From contig NZ_CP014608.1 in assembly GCF_001586165.1 (NCBI RefSeq), forward strand, positions 4,947,797-5,011,796: DNA of 64,000 nt. The letters run 5' to 3'. Positions within the stretch are counted from its first letter, which is position 1, and the number at the start of each line of letters is the position of its first letter. Of the stretch, positions 9,520-17,640 are shown piece by piece. The notes under the pieces are model-generated. The model made no database searches and was not told the origin of the DNA. It was given only the letters and a program-made list of their open reading frames with translations. Both the position numbers and the translations under genes were made by a program. This DNA is from Obesumbacterium proteus. GTDB taxonomy: Bacteria > Pseudomonadota > Gammaproteobacteria > Enterobacterales > Enterobacteriaceae.

Positions 9520-9742
9520 GATAATTACTCCGCTATAAAACAGGATGTGCAGTCTACCCGCATCATCGCAGGCAGACAAACCATTGGCGCTCACTGAGTG
9601 AGCTAATAACCACACAGCAAAACTATTGGCTGCTCTATATTCTATAAAAAGAACATAAAATACATAAAAACCACGAGAACAGGCAAAAATAGCGCTGATA
9701 TCACATTTTTGTACTACGGTTAGTAGGGAAAACAGCAAAACA

Positions 9743-9784
9743 ATCGATCACATCAAGTTTCTACTACTTCGTTTTAGGTATAAT
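9743..9784 (+). promoter_or_regulatory. FNR-type anaerobic promoter of frdABCD
   Basis: An FNR-like dyad ATCGATCACATCAA (9743-9756) matches the arrangement of the E. coli frd FNR site. A perfect -10 TATAAT lies at 9779-9784. With a start near 9791 the dyad centre falls near -41.5, the class II activator position. Fumarate reductase is induced without oxygen in E. coli, so the same control is inferred here. Confidence 0.75.
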
Positions 9785-9810
9785 TTTATCACTTGAACTT
9801 ATAAATCTTA

Positions 9811-9889
9811 GCCATTCCCGATGCGCACTAAAGAGAGCAACTGTTTGAATATCTGCTACTACTTCTCTTAGTGCGACATTTGGAATGGT
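9811..9889 (+). promoter_or_regulatory. Long stem-loop in the frd leader
   Basis: The 5' arm GCCATTCC...GCGCACTAAAGAGA pairs with the 3' arm TCTCTTAGTGCG...GGAATGGT, with one bulge and a short internal loop. It lies within the ~145-nt leader between the predicted start and the frdA GTG. No T-run follows, so it is not an ordinary terminator. Confidence 0.6.
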
Positions 9890-9935
9890 TATTCATTTTA
9901 ATTGATATTGACAATTGATCACCCGGAGGAATGCA

Positions 9936-11735
9936 GTGCAAACCTTTAACGCAGACCTTGCCATCGTCGGGGCAGGGGGTGCTGGTTTACGTGCAGCAAT
10001 TGCAGCAGCGGAAGCCAACCCTCAACTGAAGATCGCGCTTATCTCTAAAGTATATCCAATGCGTAGCCACACCGTGGCCGCAGAAGGCGGATCAGCAGCC
10101 GTTACTCAGGCTCACGACTCATACGACTACCATTTCAACGATACCGTTGCTGGTGGTGACTGGCTTTGTGAACAGGATGTGGTCGATCATTTCGTCCATA
10201 ACTGTCCTCGCGAAATGGCTCAGCTTGAGCAATGGGGTTGCCCTTGGAGCCGTAAACCTGACGGTTCCGTTAACGTTCGCCGTTTTGGCGGGATGAAGAT
10301 TGAGCGTACATGGTTCGCCGCGGATAAAACCGGCTTCCATATGCTGCACACTCTTTTCCAAACTTCTTTAAAATATCCACAGATTCAGCGCTTTGATGAG
10401 CACTTCGTTCTCGACATTTTGGTCGACGAAGGCAAAGCACGCGGCCTTGTTGCCATGAATATGATGGAAGGTAATCTGGTTCAGATCCGTGCAAACGCCG
10501 TAGTTATGGCAACAGGCGGCGCAGGCCGTGTGTATCGCTACAACACCAATGGCGGCATCGTTACCGGCGACGGTATGGGCATGGCGTTAGATCACGGTAT
10601 TCCTTTACGTGATATGGAATTTGTTCAGTATCACCCAACCGGCCTGCCGGGTTCAGGGATCCTGATGACTGAAGGCTGTCGTGGTGAAGGTGGTATTCTG
10701 GTCAACAAAGATGGCTATCGCTATCTGCAAGACTACGGAATGGGCCCTGAAACCCCACTCGGCGAACCAAAAAACAAATACATGGAACTGGGTCCACGCG
10801 ACAAAGTTTCTCAGGCATTCTGGCACGAATGGCGCGCTGGCCGCACCATCTCTACTCCGCGCGGCGATGTGGTCTATCTGGATCTGCGTCATCTGGGCGA
10901 GAAAAAACTGCTGGAGCGTCTGCCGTTCATCTGTGAGCTGTCTAAAGCTTACGTGGGCGTCGATCCGGTTAAAGAGCCGATCCCAGTTCGTCCAACCGCG
11001 CACTACACCATGGGTGGTATTGAAACCAACCAGAACTGCGAAACCCGTATTCAGGGTCTGTTCGCCGTGGGTGAATGTTCTTCTGTTGGTCTGCACGGTG
11101 CAAACCGTCTGGGCTCTAACTCTCTGGCAGAGCTGGTGGTATTTGGCCGCGTTGCGGGCGAACACGCTGTTCAGCGCTCACAGGAAGCCACTCCGGCTAA
11201 CGGCAGCGCGCTAGATGCACAGGCAAAAGACGTTGAAGCACGTCTGCACGCACTGGCTAATCAGGAAGGTACTGAAAGCTGGGCGAAAATCCGTGACGAG
11301 ATGGGCATGTCAATGGAAGAAGGCTGTGGTATCTACCGTACTACTGACCTGATGCAGAAAACCGTTGATAAATTGGCCGAACTGAAAGAACGTTTCAAAC
11401 GCGTCAAAATCACCGATAACTCTAGCGTCTTCAACACCGACCTGCTGTACACCATCGAATTGGGTCACGGCCTGAACGTGGCTGAATGTATGGCTCATGC
11501 GGCAATCAACCGTAAAGAATCCCGTGGCGCACATCAGCGTCTGGATGAAGGTTGCACCGAGCGTGATGACGTTAACTTCCTGAAGCACACCCTGACATTC
11601 AAAAATGCCGACGGCCTCGCCCCACGCATTGAATACAGCGACGTGAAAATTACCAAACTGCAACCAGCAAAACGTGTATACGGTGCTGAAGCAGAAGCTC
11701 AGGATGCAAAGAATAAGGAGCAAGCGAATGGCTGA
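9936..11735 (+). CDS. frdA: Fumarate reductase flavoprotein subunit
   Basis: FrdA is the catalytic subunit that reduces fumarate to succinate at the end of anaerobic respiration. It is 599 residues. The N-terminal dinucleotide-binding motif GAGGAG is followed by MRSHTVAAEGGS, whose His45 covalently carries FAD. Active-site residues lie in the substrate-binding HPTGLPGSG and RPTAHYTMGG segments. I chose GTG at 9936 (E. coli frdA also uses GTG) because GGAGGA ends at 9930; an ATT frame start upstream is rejected. It overlaps frdB by 8 bases, showing translational coupling. Confidence 0.97.
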   Translation: MQTFNADLAIVGAGGAGLRAAIAAAEANPQLKIALISKVYPMRSHTVAAEGGSAAVTQAHDSYDYHFNDTVAGGDWLCEQDVVDHFVHNCPREMAQLEQWGCPWSRKPDGSVNVRRFGGMKIERTWFAADKTGFHMLHTLFQTSLKYPQIQRFDEHFVLDILVDEGKARGLVAMNMMEGNLVQIRANAVVMATGGAGRVYRYNTNGGIVTGDGMGMALDHGIPLRDMEFVQYHPTGLPGSGILMTEGCRGEGGILVNKDGYRYLQDYGMGPETPLGEPKNKYMELGPRDKVSQAFWHEWRAGRTISTPRGDVVYLDLRHLGEKKLLERLPFICELSKAYVGVDPVKEPIPVRPTAHYTMGGIETNQNCETRIQGLFAVGECSSVGLHGANRLGSNSLAELVVFGRVAGEHAVQRSQEATPANGSALDAQAKDVEARLHALANQEGTESWAKIRDEMGMSMEEGCGIYRTTDLMQKTVDKLAELKERFKRVKITDNSSVFNTDLLYTIELGHGLNVAECMAHAAINRKESRGAHQRLDEGCTERDDVNFLKHTLTFKNADGLAPRIEYSDVKITKLQPAKRVYGAEAEAQDAKNKEQANG

Positions 11736-12462
11736 GATGAAAATCTTGAAAATGGAAGTCATGCGCTATAACCCAGAACAGGATGCCGAGCCGCATTTCG
11801 TGACGTATGACGTCCCGTATGACGAAACGACTTCCCTGCTGGATGCGTTAGGCTACATCAAAGATAATCTGGCTGCCGACCTGTCTTACCGCTGGTCTTG
11901 CCGTATGGCAATCTGTGGTTCTTGCGGCATGATGGTTGACCGCGTGCCTAAACTGGCGTGTAAAACCTTCCTGCGTGACTACCCAACCGGTATGCGCGTT
12001 GAAGCGTTAGGCAACTTCCCAGTAGAACGCGATCTAGTGGTCGATATGACTCACTTTATCGAAAGTCTGGAAGCCATTAAGCCATACATCATCGGTAACA
12101 ACCGTAAACCAGAAGACGGCACCAACCTGCAGACCCCAGCACAGATGGAAAAATACCATCAGTTCTCCGGCTGCATTAACTGTGGTCTGTGCTACGCAGC
12201 CTGCCCACAGTTTGGTCTGAACCCTGAGTTCATCGGCCCAGCCGCTATCACTCTGGCACACCGTTACAATCTGGATACCCGCGACCACGGGAAGAAAGAG
12301 CGTATGCCTGTTCTGAACTCCGATAACGGCGTTTGGACTTGTACCTTCGTCGGTTATTGCTCAGAAGTTTGTCCAAAACACGTCGACCCAGCCGCTGCTA
12401 TCCAGCAGGGCAAAGTTGAAAGTGCGAAAGACTTCATGATCGCGATGCTGAAACCGCAATAA
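11728..12462 (+). CDS. frdB: Fumarate reductase iron-sulfur subunit
   Basis: FrdB (244 residues) passes electrons from menaquinol at FrdCD to the FrdA flavin. It has an N-terminal plant-type ferredoxin domain with the 2Fe-2S motif CRMAICGSCG and a later C. The C-terminal domain carries two cysteine sets, CINCGLCYAACP and CTFVGYCSEVCPKHV, for the 4Fe-4S and 3Fe-4S clusters. The ATG at 11728 lies inside the end of frdA after AAGGAG. Length and motifs equal those of E. coli FrdB. Confidence 0.97.
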   Translation: MAEMKILKMEVMRYNPEQDAEPHFVTYDVPYDETTSLLDALGYIKDNLAADLSYRWSCRMAICGSCGMMVDRVPKLACKTFLRDYPTGMRVEALGNFPVERDLVVDMTHFIESLEAIKPYIIGNNRKPEDGTNLQTPAQMEKYHQFSGCINCGLCYAACPQFGLNPEFIGPAAITLAHRYNLDTRDHGKKERMPVLNSDNGVWTCTFVGYCSEVCPKHVDPAAAIQQGKVESAKDFMIAMLKPQ

Positions 12463-12476
12463 GGGAGGATGAATCA

Positions 12477-12875
12477 ATGACGACTTCAACTAAACGCAAA
12501 CCTTATGTGCGTGGCATGCAGGCTAACTGGTGGCAGAAACTCGGTTTCTACAAGTTCTATATGCTGCGCGAGAGCTCTGCTCTGGGCAACGTATGGTTCA
12601 GCATCGTGCTAATTTATGGAATTTTCTCCATGAAAGACGGCGCTGCTGGCTGGGAAAGCTTTGTGGCTTTCTTGCAGAACCCACTGGTGCTGATCCTGAA
12701 CATCATCTCATTGCTTCTGGCTGCACTTCATACCAAAACCTGGTTTGAACTTGCTCCAAAAGCGGCCAATATCGTGGTTGGTGACACGAAAATGGGCCCT
12801 GGTCCGGTGATCAAAGCCCTTTGGGTAGTGACCATCATTGCGACCGTGGTCATTTTGGCCGTTACCCTGCTGTAA
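12477..12875 (+). CDS. frdC: Fumarate reductase membrane anchor subunit C
   Basis: FrdC (132 residues) is one of two small membrane anchors that bind menaquinol. Three hydrophobic helices are visible (about 32-50, 68-85 and 108-130), with the conserved LHTKTWFELAPKA segment between the second and third. The start is ATG at 12477 after AGGGAGGA. It is the third gene of the frd operon, 14 bases after frdB. Confidence 0.96.
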   Translation: MTTSTKRKPYVRGMQANWWQKLGFYKFYMLRESSALGNVWFSIVLIYGIFSMKDGAAGWESFVAFLQNPLVLILNIISLLLAALHTKTWFELAPKAANIVVGDTKMGPGPVIKALWVVTIIATVVILAVTLL

Positions 12876-12892
12876 CCGTAAAGGAGAACATT

Positions 12893-13249
12893 GTGAATAA
12901 TAAAGTATACAAACGTTCTGACGAGCCGGTTTTCTGGGGGCTATTTGGTGCAGGCGGCATGTGGGGTGCAATCATTGCGCCCGTCGTAATTCTGATCGTT
13001 GGCATCATGCTGCCTCTGGGTTGGTTCCCAGATGCACTGACTTTCGAACGTGCGCTGAGCTTCAGCCAGAGCTTCATTGGCCGTATTTTCTGGTTGCTGA
13101 TGATCATTCTGCCGCTGTGGTGTGGTTTGCACCGTATGCATCACATGATGCATGACCTGAAAATCCACGTACCTGCGGGTAAATGGGTGTTCTACGGTTT
13201 AGCTGCGATTCTAAGCGTAGTTGCGCTGATCGGCGTATTCACGCTGTAA
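12893..13249 (+). CDS. frdD: Fumarate reductase membrane anchor subunit D
   Basis: FrdD (118 residues) is the second membrane anchor. Three helices are visible, with the conserved KRSDEPVFWGLFGAGGMW at the N-terminus and LPLWCGLHRMHHMMHDLK near the last helix. I take GTG at 12893 after AAGGAGAA; longer in-frame starts overlap frdC and are not needed. A rho-independent terminator follows within 40 bases, closing the operon. Confidence 0.95.
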   Translation: MNNKVYKRSDEPVFWGLFGAGGMWGAIIAPVVILIVGIMLPLGWFPDALTFERALSFSQSFIGRIFWLLMIILPLWCGLHRMHHMMHDLKIHVPAGKWVFYGLAAILSVVALIGVFTL

Positions 13250-13270
13250 TGAGTCACTTCGCTGTATGAA

Positions 13271-13293
13271 AGCCTCCTCCGGGAGGCTTTTTT
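13271..13293 (+). terminator. frd operon terminator
   Basis: Stem AGCCTCC/GGAGGCT with a short CCG-type loop followed by TTTTTT, 21 bases after the frdD stop. In E. coli the frd terminator overlaps the ampC attenuator; here blc follows instead. Confidence 0.9.
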
Positions 13294-13355
13294 ATTGGTT
13301 AGATTCCCGCTATCAGGTCTACACTTTAACGGTATTCGTTTGAAAAGGAGCCGTT

Positions 13356-13904
13356 ATGCCTGTTTGGTCTCGCATTGCCGCTGTTTGTACAGCACTGCTC
13401 TCCGTTGGCTGTAGCACTAAGCCGCCGCCTGACGTCACTGTCGTCAGCGACTTTCAACTGCCCCGCTATCTTGGCAACTGGTACGAAATTGCTCGCCTCA
13501 ATCATCCTTTTGAACAGGGATTAGACCACGTCACAGCCCACTACAGCATGCGGGAAGACGGTGGTGTAAAGGTCGTTAATCGTGGATTTAACACTGAAAA
13601 GCACCAATGGAAGGAGAGCATCGGCAAAGCTTATTTCGTTCAGTCACCGAACGTTGCTTCGCTCAAAGTGTCTTTCTTCGGCCCATTCTATGGCGGTTAC
13701 AACGTGATTGAGTTGGATAGCGAGTATCGCTACGCGCTGATTTGCGGACCCAATAAGAACTACCTATGGATACTGGCGCGTACACCGACGTTGGATAACG
13801 ACGTGAAGCAAAAGCTGCTGGCAACCGCCCAGCGCTATGGATTTAAAACTCAGGATTTAATTTGGGTGAACCAATCACCTATCGATATGAGCCCGCCTCA
13901 TTAG
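13356..13904 (+). CDS. blc: Outer-membrane lipocalin lipoprotein Blc
   Basis: A 182-residue bacterial lipocalin, thought to bind lysophospholipids at the outer membrane. A short signal ends in LLSVGC, with Cys19 as the lipidated residue; Ser at -3 is a slightly unusual lipobox. The lipocalin signature G-x-W is present in YLGNWYEIARLNH, and the strand VSFFGPFYGGYNVIELD is typical of Blc. It lies directly after frdD; in E. coli ampC intervenes. Confidence 0.93.
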   Translation: MPVWSRIAAVCTALLSVGCSTKPPPDVTVVSDFQLPRYLGNWYEIARLNHPFEQGLDHVTAHYSMREDGGVKVVNRGFNTEKHQWKESIGKAYFVQSPNVASLKVSFFGPFYGGYNVIELDSEYRYALICGPNKNYLWILARTPTLDNDVKQKLLATAQRYGFKTQDLIWVNQSPIDMSPPH

Positions 13905-13934
13905 AGGCGAGCTGTAACGCGAGCGAGGCTAAGA

Positions 13935-14252
13935 TTATTGGCTACTGAATTTCAAACCCAGTATCCCGATAACGATCAGACACAGGCTGATAATTCTTGG
14001 CAGGCTCGCAGATTCCCCTAGCAGTACAATCCCCATAATGGCCGCCCCTACGGCGCCAATTCCCGTCCACACGGCATAAGCGGTGCCTGCCGGTAAAGTT
14101 TTCATCGCGTGCGCCAGCAGCACCATGCTAACCACCATGGCAGCAATAGTAATAATGCTCGGCGTTAAGCGAGAAAAACCATGGGTATATTTTAGGCCTA
14201 TGGCCCAAACAACTTCCAAGAGACCAGCGACCATCAGAATGATCCAAGACAT
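13935..14252 (-). CDS. gdx: Guanidinium exporter Gdx (SugE), SMR family
   Basis: A 105-residue small multidrug resistance family protein with four membrane helices, which exports guanidinium in exchange for protons as a dual-topology dimer. The key membrane glutamate is in GLLEVVWAIGLKYTHG (about residue 13), and the GTAYAVWTGIGAVG helix is intact. The start MSWIIL at 14252 matches the family; an in-frame ATG five codons upstream is less likely. A guanidine-II riboswitch precedes it, which supports the guanidinium assignment over a quaternary-amine exporter. Confidence 0.95.
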   Translation of the reverse strand: MSWIILMVAGLLEVVWAIGLKYTHGFSRLTPSIITIAAMVVSMVLLAHAMKTLPAGTAYAVWTGIGAVGAAIMGIVLLGESASLPRIISLCLIVIGILGLKFSSQ

Positions 14253-14270
14253 GCGATTTATCCACAACGA

Positions 14271-14312
14271 TGGGGTCGTCCCCGAATTAAGATACGTACA
14301 CAGGTCGTCCTG
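14271..14312 (-). promoter_or_regulatory. Guanidine-II (mini-ykkC) riboswitch upstream of gdx
   Basis: On the minus strand two small hairpins each display the diagnostic ACGR loop: CGCAGG-ACGA-CCTGTG, then about 16 bases later GGGG-ACGA-CCCC. The second hairpin ends about 20 bases before the gdx start, consistent with translational control. In this class guanidine binds across two kissing ACGR loops and turns on the exporter. Confidence 0.92.
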
Positions 14313-14431
14313 CGTAGTTTTTTTGAATGGTAAAGCGTCGTTAGGATACGATGATTTTGAGAAAAAGTTAAGAAGAGGAAATATCAGGGCGTAGGCAACA
14401 AGACAACGCCCTTGCGTATGGCAAATAAAAG

Positions 14432-14563
14432 CTACTGTGCGGCGCGCTGAATCGCCTGACCACCGGCTTCTACGTCTTCACCCGCACCGCGAGTCGTATT
14501 ACAGCCAGCCAAAGCGGCAAGAACTAACAGAGAACATACTAATGCGATGCTTTTCTTAATCAT
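14432..14563 (-). CDS. ecnB: Entericidin B lipoprotein
   Basis: A 43-residue lipoprotein. The signal peptide MIKKSIALVCSLLVLAALAG is followed by the lipidated Cys21 and the family motif CNTTRGAGEDVEAGG. Entericidins A and B are small membrane lipoproteins described as an antidote/toxin pair linked to stationary-phase lysis. It lies between gdx and ecnA on the same strand, as in E. coli. Confidence 0.93.
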   Translation of the reverse strand: MIKKSIALVCSLLVLAALAGCNTTRGAGEDVEAGGQAIQRAAQ

Positions 14564-14658
14564 TGCTATCTTCCTTATCTGCAGTTTTAAAAGTAATGCC
14601 TTTTAAGCGTAGACAAGAAATCAGCAGTAAGCGAAAAAACATCACCGCTCTTAATTAA

Positions 14659-14790
14659 TTAGCTCGCTACCCGTGAAATCGCGCCACCGAGATGCTGTAC
14701 ATCCTCGCCGAATCCGCGGGCGGTGTTACAACCGCTCAAAGCCGCTAACGCACTCACCATCAATGCCAACACAACGATTTTCTTTATCAT
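14659..14790 (-). CDS. ecnA: Entericidin A lipoprotein
   Basis: A 43-residue lipoprotein with lipobox LSGC at Cys21 followed by NTARGFGEDVQHLGGAISR, matching the EcnA family. It is upstream of ecnB on the same strand, with a 95-base gap that could hold a separate ecnB promoter. The start ATG at 14790 follows a weak purine-rich site. Confidence 0.93.
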   Translation of the reverse strand: MIKKIVVLALMVSALAALSGCNTARGFGEDVQHLGGAISRVAS

Positions 14791-14825
14791 ATTTATCCGC
14801 GTTCCTCATGCGAGCCTTTTGGGTA

Positions 14826-14856
14826 AAAAAAAACCGCGTTATACGCGGCTTTTTTT
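14826..14856 (-). terminator. efp terminator
   Basis: A short stem CCGCGT/ACGCGG around TAT is flanked by an A-run and a T-run, so it can work in both directions. It lies 24 bases beyond the efp stop codon. Confidence 0.85.
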
Positions 14857-14880
14857 AAAACAAATTAGCTTTCTTCGCAA

Positions 14881-15447
14881 TTACTTAACGCGAGAAACAT
14901 ATTCGCCAGAACGGGTGTCAACTTTGATCACTTCGCCGATCTGTACGAACAATGGAACTTTAACCACTGCGCCAGTGCTCAGGGTTGCAGGTTTACCGCC
15001 GGTACCCGCGGTATCACCTTTCAGACCTGGATCGGTATCAACGATTTCCAGCTCTACGAAGTTTGGAGGAGTAACCTGAATTGGACGGCCGTTCCACAGA
15101 GTTACGATACACTCTGCCTGATCCAGCATCCATTTAGCGTTATCGCCGATAGCTTTCTCATCAGCAGCCAGCTGCTCGAAGGTTTCGTTGTTCATGAAAT
15201 GATAGAACTCACCGTCGTTGTACAGGTAAGTCAGGTTCAAGTCGACAACGTCCGCGCCTTCTGCGGAGTCAGTAGATTTAAAGGTTTTTTCAACACGGGT
15301 GCCGGTCAGCAGGCGACGCATTTTAACGCGAGCAAAGGCTTGGCCTTTACCTGGTTTAACGAACTCGCTGCTTTCTACTGCATAAGGCTCGCCCTCGAAC
15401 ATGATTTTAAGACCGGGACGGAAATCGTTGCTAGAATAAGTCGCCAT
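14881..15447 (-). CDS. efp: Elongation factor P
   Basis: EF-P (188 residues, the usual length) enters the ribosomal E site and relieves stalling at proline runs. The modification site is visible as FVKPGKGQAF with Lys34, the residue beta-lysylated by EpmA after EpmB makes (R)-beta-lysine. An N-terminal KOW-like domain and two OB domains follow, ending GEYVSRVK. It is divergent from epmB with a 44-base gap. Confidence 0.98.
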   Translation of the reverse strand: MATYSSNDFRPGLKIMFEGEPYAVESSEFVKPGKGQAFARVKMRRLLTGTRVEKTFKSTDSAEGADVVDLNLTYLYNDGEFYHFMNNETFEQLAADEKAIGDNAKWMLDQAECIVTLWNGRPIQVTPPNFVELEIVDTDPGLKGDTAGTGGKPATLSTGAVVKVPLFVQIGEVIKVDTRSGEYVSRVK

Positions 15448-15491
15448 AAAGGCCCTCTGAATTATTTATAACTGGTAGCTTAGCCAAAAAA

Positions 15492-16526
15492 ATGGCACAT
15501 ATTGTAACTCAAAATACGCAGTCTAGAGAAGATTGGCTGCAACAACTTGCCGATGTTATTACTGAACCGGCAGAATTGCTTGAATATTTAGCACTTTCTG
15601 ACAGCCCTGAATGGCAAAAAGGCCACGATGCGCGGCGTCTTTTCGCCCTGCGCGTTCCTTACGCCTTCGCTCGGCGCATGAAAAAGGGCGACCCGAACGA
15701 TCCGCTCCTCCTTCAGGTCATGACGTCCGCCAGCGAATTTATCGCCACGCCGGGCTATTCAACCGATCCGTTGGAAGAACAAGACGACGCCATCGCCGTG
15801 CCAGGACTGCTGCATAAATATATTAACCGAGCGCTGCTGTTGGTCAAAGGCGGCTGTGCGGTTAACTGTCGTTATTGCTTCCGCCGTCACTTTCCCTATC
15901 AGGAAAATCAGGGAAACAAAGCCAACTGGCGTCACGCCCTAGATTATATTCGCCAACAGCCGGAACTGGATGAAATCATTTTCTCCGGCGGCGATCCGTT
16001 GATGGCGAAAGATCACGAACTGGCATGGTTGCTCGACGAGATAGAAACTATTCCGCATATTAAACGGCTACGCATCCATAGCCGCTTGCCGGTGGTTATC
16101 CCTGCCCGAATCACCGAAGCGCTGACCCAACGTTTTTCTCAGTCACGCTTGCAGATTCTACTGGTGACTCACATTAACCATGCCAATGAAATTGACCCAG
16201 AGCTTTGTGATGCCATGACACGCCTCAAACGCGCCAACGTCACGCTTCTCAACCAAGGCGTTTTACTGCGCGGGGTGAATGATAACGCAGATACATTGGC
16301 TAAGCTCAGCAATGCACTGTTTGATGCGGGAATTATGCCTTATTACCTGCATGTCCTCGATCGAGTACAAGGCGCGGCGCATTTTATGGTGCCAGATGAT
16401 GAAGCACGGCTGATCATGCGTGAACTGATGACGAAAGTCTCAGGCTATATGGTACCGAAGCTTACCCGTGAAATCGGCGGGGAGCCAAGTAAAACGACCA
16501 TTGATTTAGGCTTGCGCCAGCGCTGA
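15492..16526 (+). CDS. epmB: EF-P-specific lysine 2,3-aminomutase EpmB
   Basis: A 344-residue radical-SAM enzyme that converts (S)-alpha-lysine to (R)-beta-lysine for EF-P modification. The cluster motif C-x3-C-x2-C appears at Cys122, Cys126 and Cys129 (GGCAVNCRYCFRRHF), and a PLP lysine is expected near the C-terminus (about 330). It is divergently arranged with efp, as in E. coli. Confidence 0.96.
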   Translation: MAHIVTQNTQSREDWLQQLADVITEPAELLEYLALSDSPEWQKGHDARRLFALRVPYAFARRMKKGDPNDPLLLQVMTSASEFIATPGYSTDPLEEQDDAIAVPGLLHKYINRALLLVKGGCAVNCRYCFRRHFPYQENQGNKANWRHALDYIRQQPELDEIIFSGGDPLMAKDHELAWLLDEIETIPHIKRLRIHSRLPVVIPARITEALTQRFSQSRLQILLVTHINHANEIDPELCDAMTRLKRANVTLLNQGVLLRGVNDNADTLAKLSNALFDAGIMPYYLHVLDRVQGAAHFMVPDDEARLIMRELMTKVSGYMVPKLTREIGGEPSKTTIDLGLRQR

Positions 16527-16538
16527 TATCATCCCCCA

Positions 16539-16560
16539 TCCCTCCCTTTCGGGGGAGGGA
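16539..16560 (+). terminator. Hairpin after epmB, start of a gene-free stretch
   Basis: A perfect 8-bp stem TCCCTCCC/GGGAGGGA lies 13 bases after the epmB stop, with no strong T-run. The rest of 16561-16843 is AT-rich, holds no gene, and must contain the promoter of the fimbrial pair that follows. I see no regulator gene here. Confidence 0.5.
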
Positions 16561-16843
16561 ACTTAGTTACGATAATTCCAATACTGCCCTTCCCTCAATT
16601 CAGTTAAAGCCATTACGAAACACCTCGCAGACTGACGTTAACTTAATTATTTTCATCTTTTATCCATACCTATAATAAGGGTAAGGCAACCACATCAATT
16701 TACTATCGACCACTGAGCATGAAAAAAAATAGTCTATTCAGATGATCGTCAAAAAAACATCAACTATCATTAATTAACAGGGAAATCTTTATATACAAAA
16801 TAATTATGGATCCATCATGAAAGTGAAATTTTGAGAGGCTATT

Positions 16844-17638
16844 GTGTATCAATATCTAATAAATTTTAAAATACACTTATCTAGTGAAAGGTCTATTAAT
16901 AGCGGAGATACAATTATTTATCTTAAAGTCATATTTTATCTCCTGTTAGTTAGCTTTATACCTAATAGCTGCTACGCGAATATATCTGTCTACCCGATGG
17001 TCATGAATATGAATGGCGGTACTGAAGACACATCGCTTCAGGTCAGCTCTAAGGAGAACAAAACGCAATATATACGGGTCACTGTAAAACGAATTGTGCA
17101 TCCAGCCACGCCAGAAGAACGAGAAGAAAGTGTGACTGCTGATGAACGCGGTTTGATTGTTTCGCCCCCAAAATTTATTTTACCTGCTAACACCCACTAT
17201 AAAGTCAGGCTTATGAGGCTAAATCCTTCTGAACAAGAGGAAACATGGCGGGTTTATTTTGAATCCATTCCTGCGCCTTCTGAAACGCAGGGAGAATTGC
17301 CGGATAAAACACAGGTAAATATTAATTTCATATGGGGTGCGCTCGTGAGGATTATACCTACGCAAACAGATGCGAAATTGGGATTGAACCACAATGGGCG
17401 ACAATTATTTAACGCGGGAAATATTCATTTGAATATTTTACGGGTAGCACAGTGCACCTCCGTGTGTTCTTGGCAGCCTATCAACAAAAGAATATATCCA
17501 AATGAAGCACTTCCACTCCCACCTGAATTATCGACACATCTTATTCGGGTTGAATATAGCTATGATGATACCCCTCCCCAGTTAATTAATTTACCCGCGG
17601 GCACAACACCTGTATCTTTGAATCAAATCCGGAGCTAA
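16844..17638 (+). CDS. Periplasmic chaperone of CS1 (alpha) fimbrial type
   Basis: A 264-residue protein. A hydrophobic segment ends in CYA at about residue 46, and the mature part starts NISVYPMVMNM, as in CooB/CfaA-type periplasmic chaperones. An immunoglobulin-like layout with SPPKFILPANTHYKVRL and WRVYFESIP supports this. It would hold pilin subunits in the periplasm until assembly. The GTG start at 16844 follows GAGAGG but leaves about 25 residues before the signal helix; a later non-ATG start is possible. It abuts the pilin gene by 2 bases. No usher or tip-adhesin gene accompanies it. Confidence 0.75.
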   Translation: MYQYLINFKIHLSSERSINSGDTIIYLKVIFYLLLVSFIPNSCYANISVYPMVMNMNGGTEDTSLQVSSKENKTQYIRVTVKRIVHPATPEEREESVTADERGLIVSPPKFILPANTHYKVRLMRLNPSEQEETWRVYFESIPAPSETQGELPDKTQVNINFIWGALVRIIPTQTDAKLGLNHNGRQLFNAGNIHLNILRVAQCTSVCSWQPINKRIYPNEALPLPPELSTHLIRVEYSYDDTPPQLINLPAGTTPVSLNQIRS

Positions 17639-17640
17639 CC

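Noticed and set aside
9520..9738. 73-codon N-terminal extension of EpmA
   Set aside because: The family start MSETASWQPSA at 9519 has its own GGAG site; the extension is open by chance.
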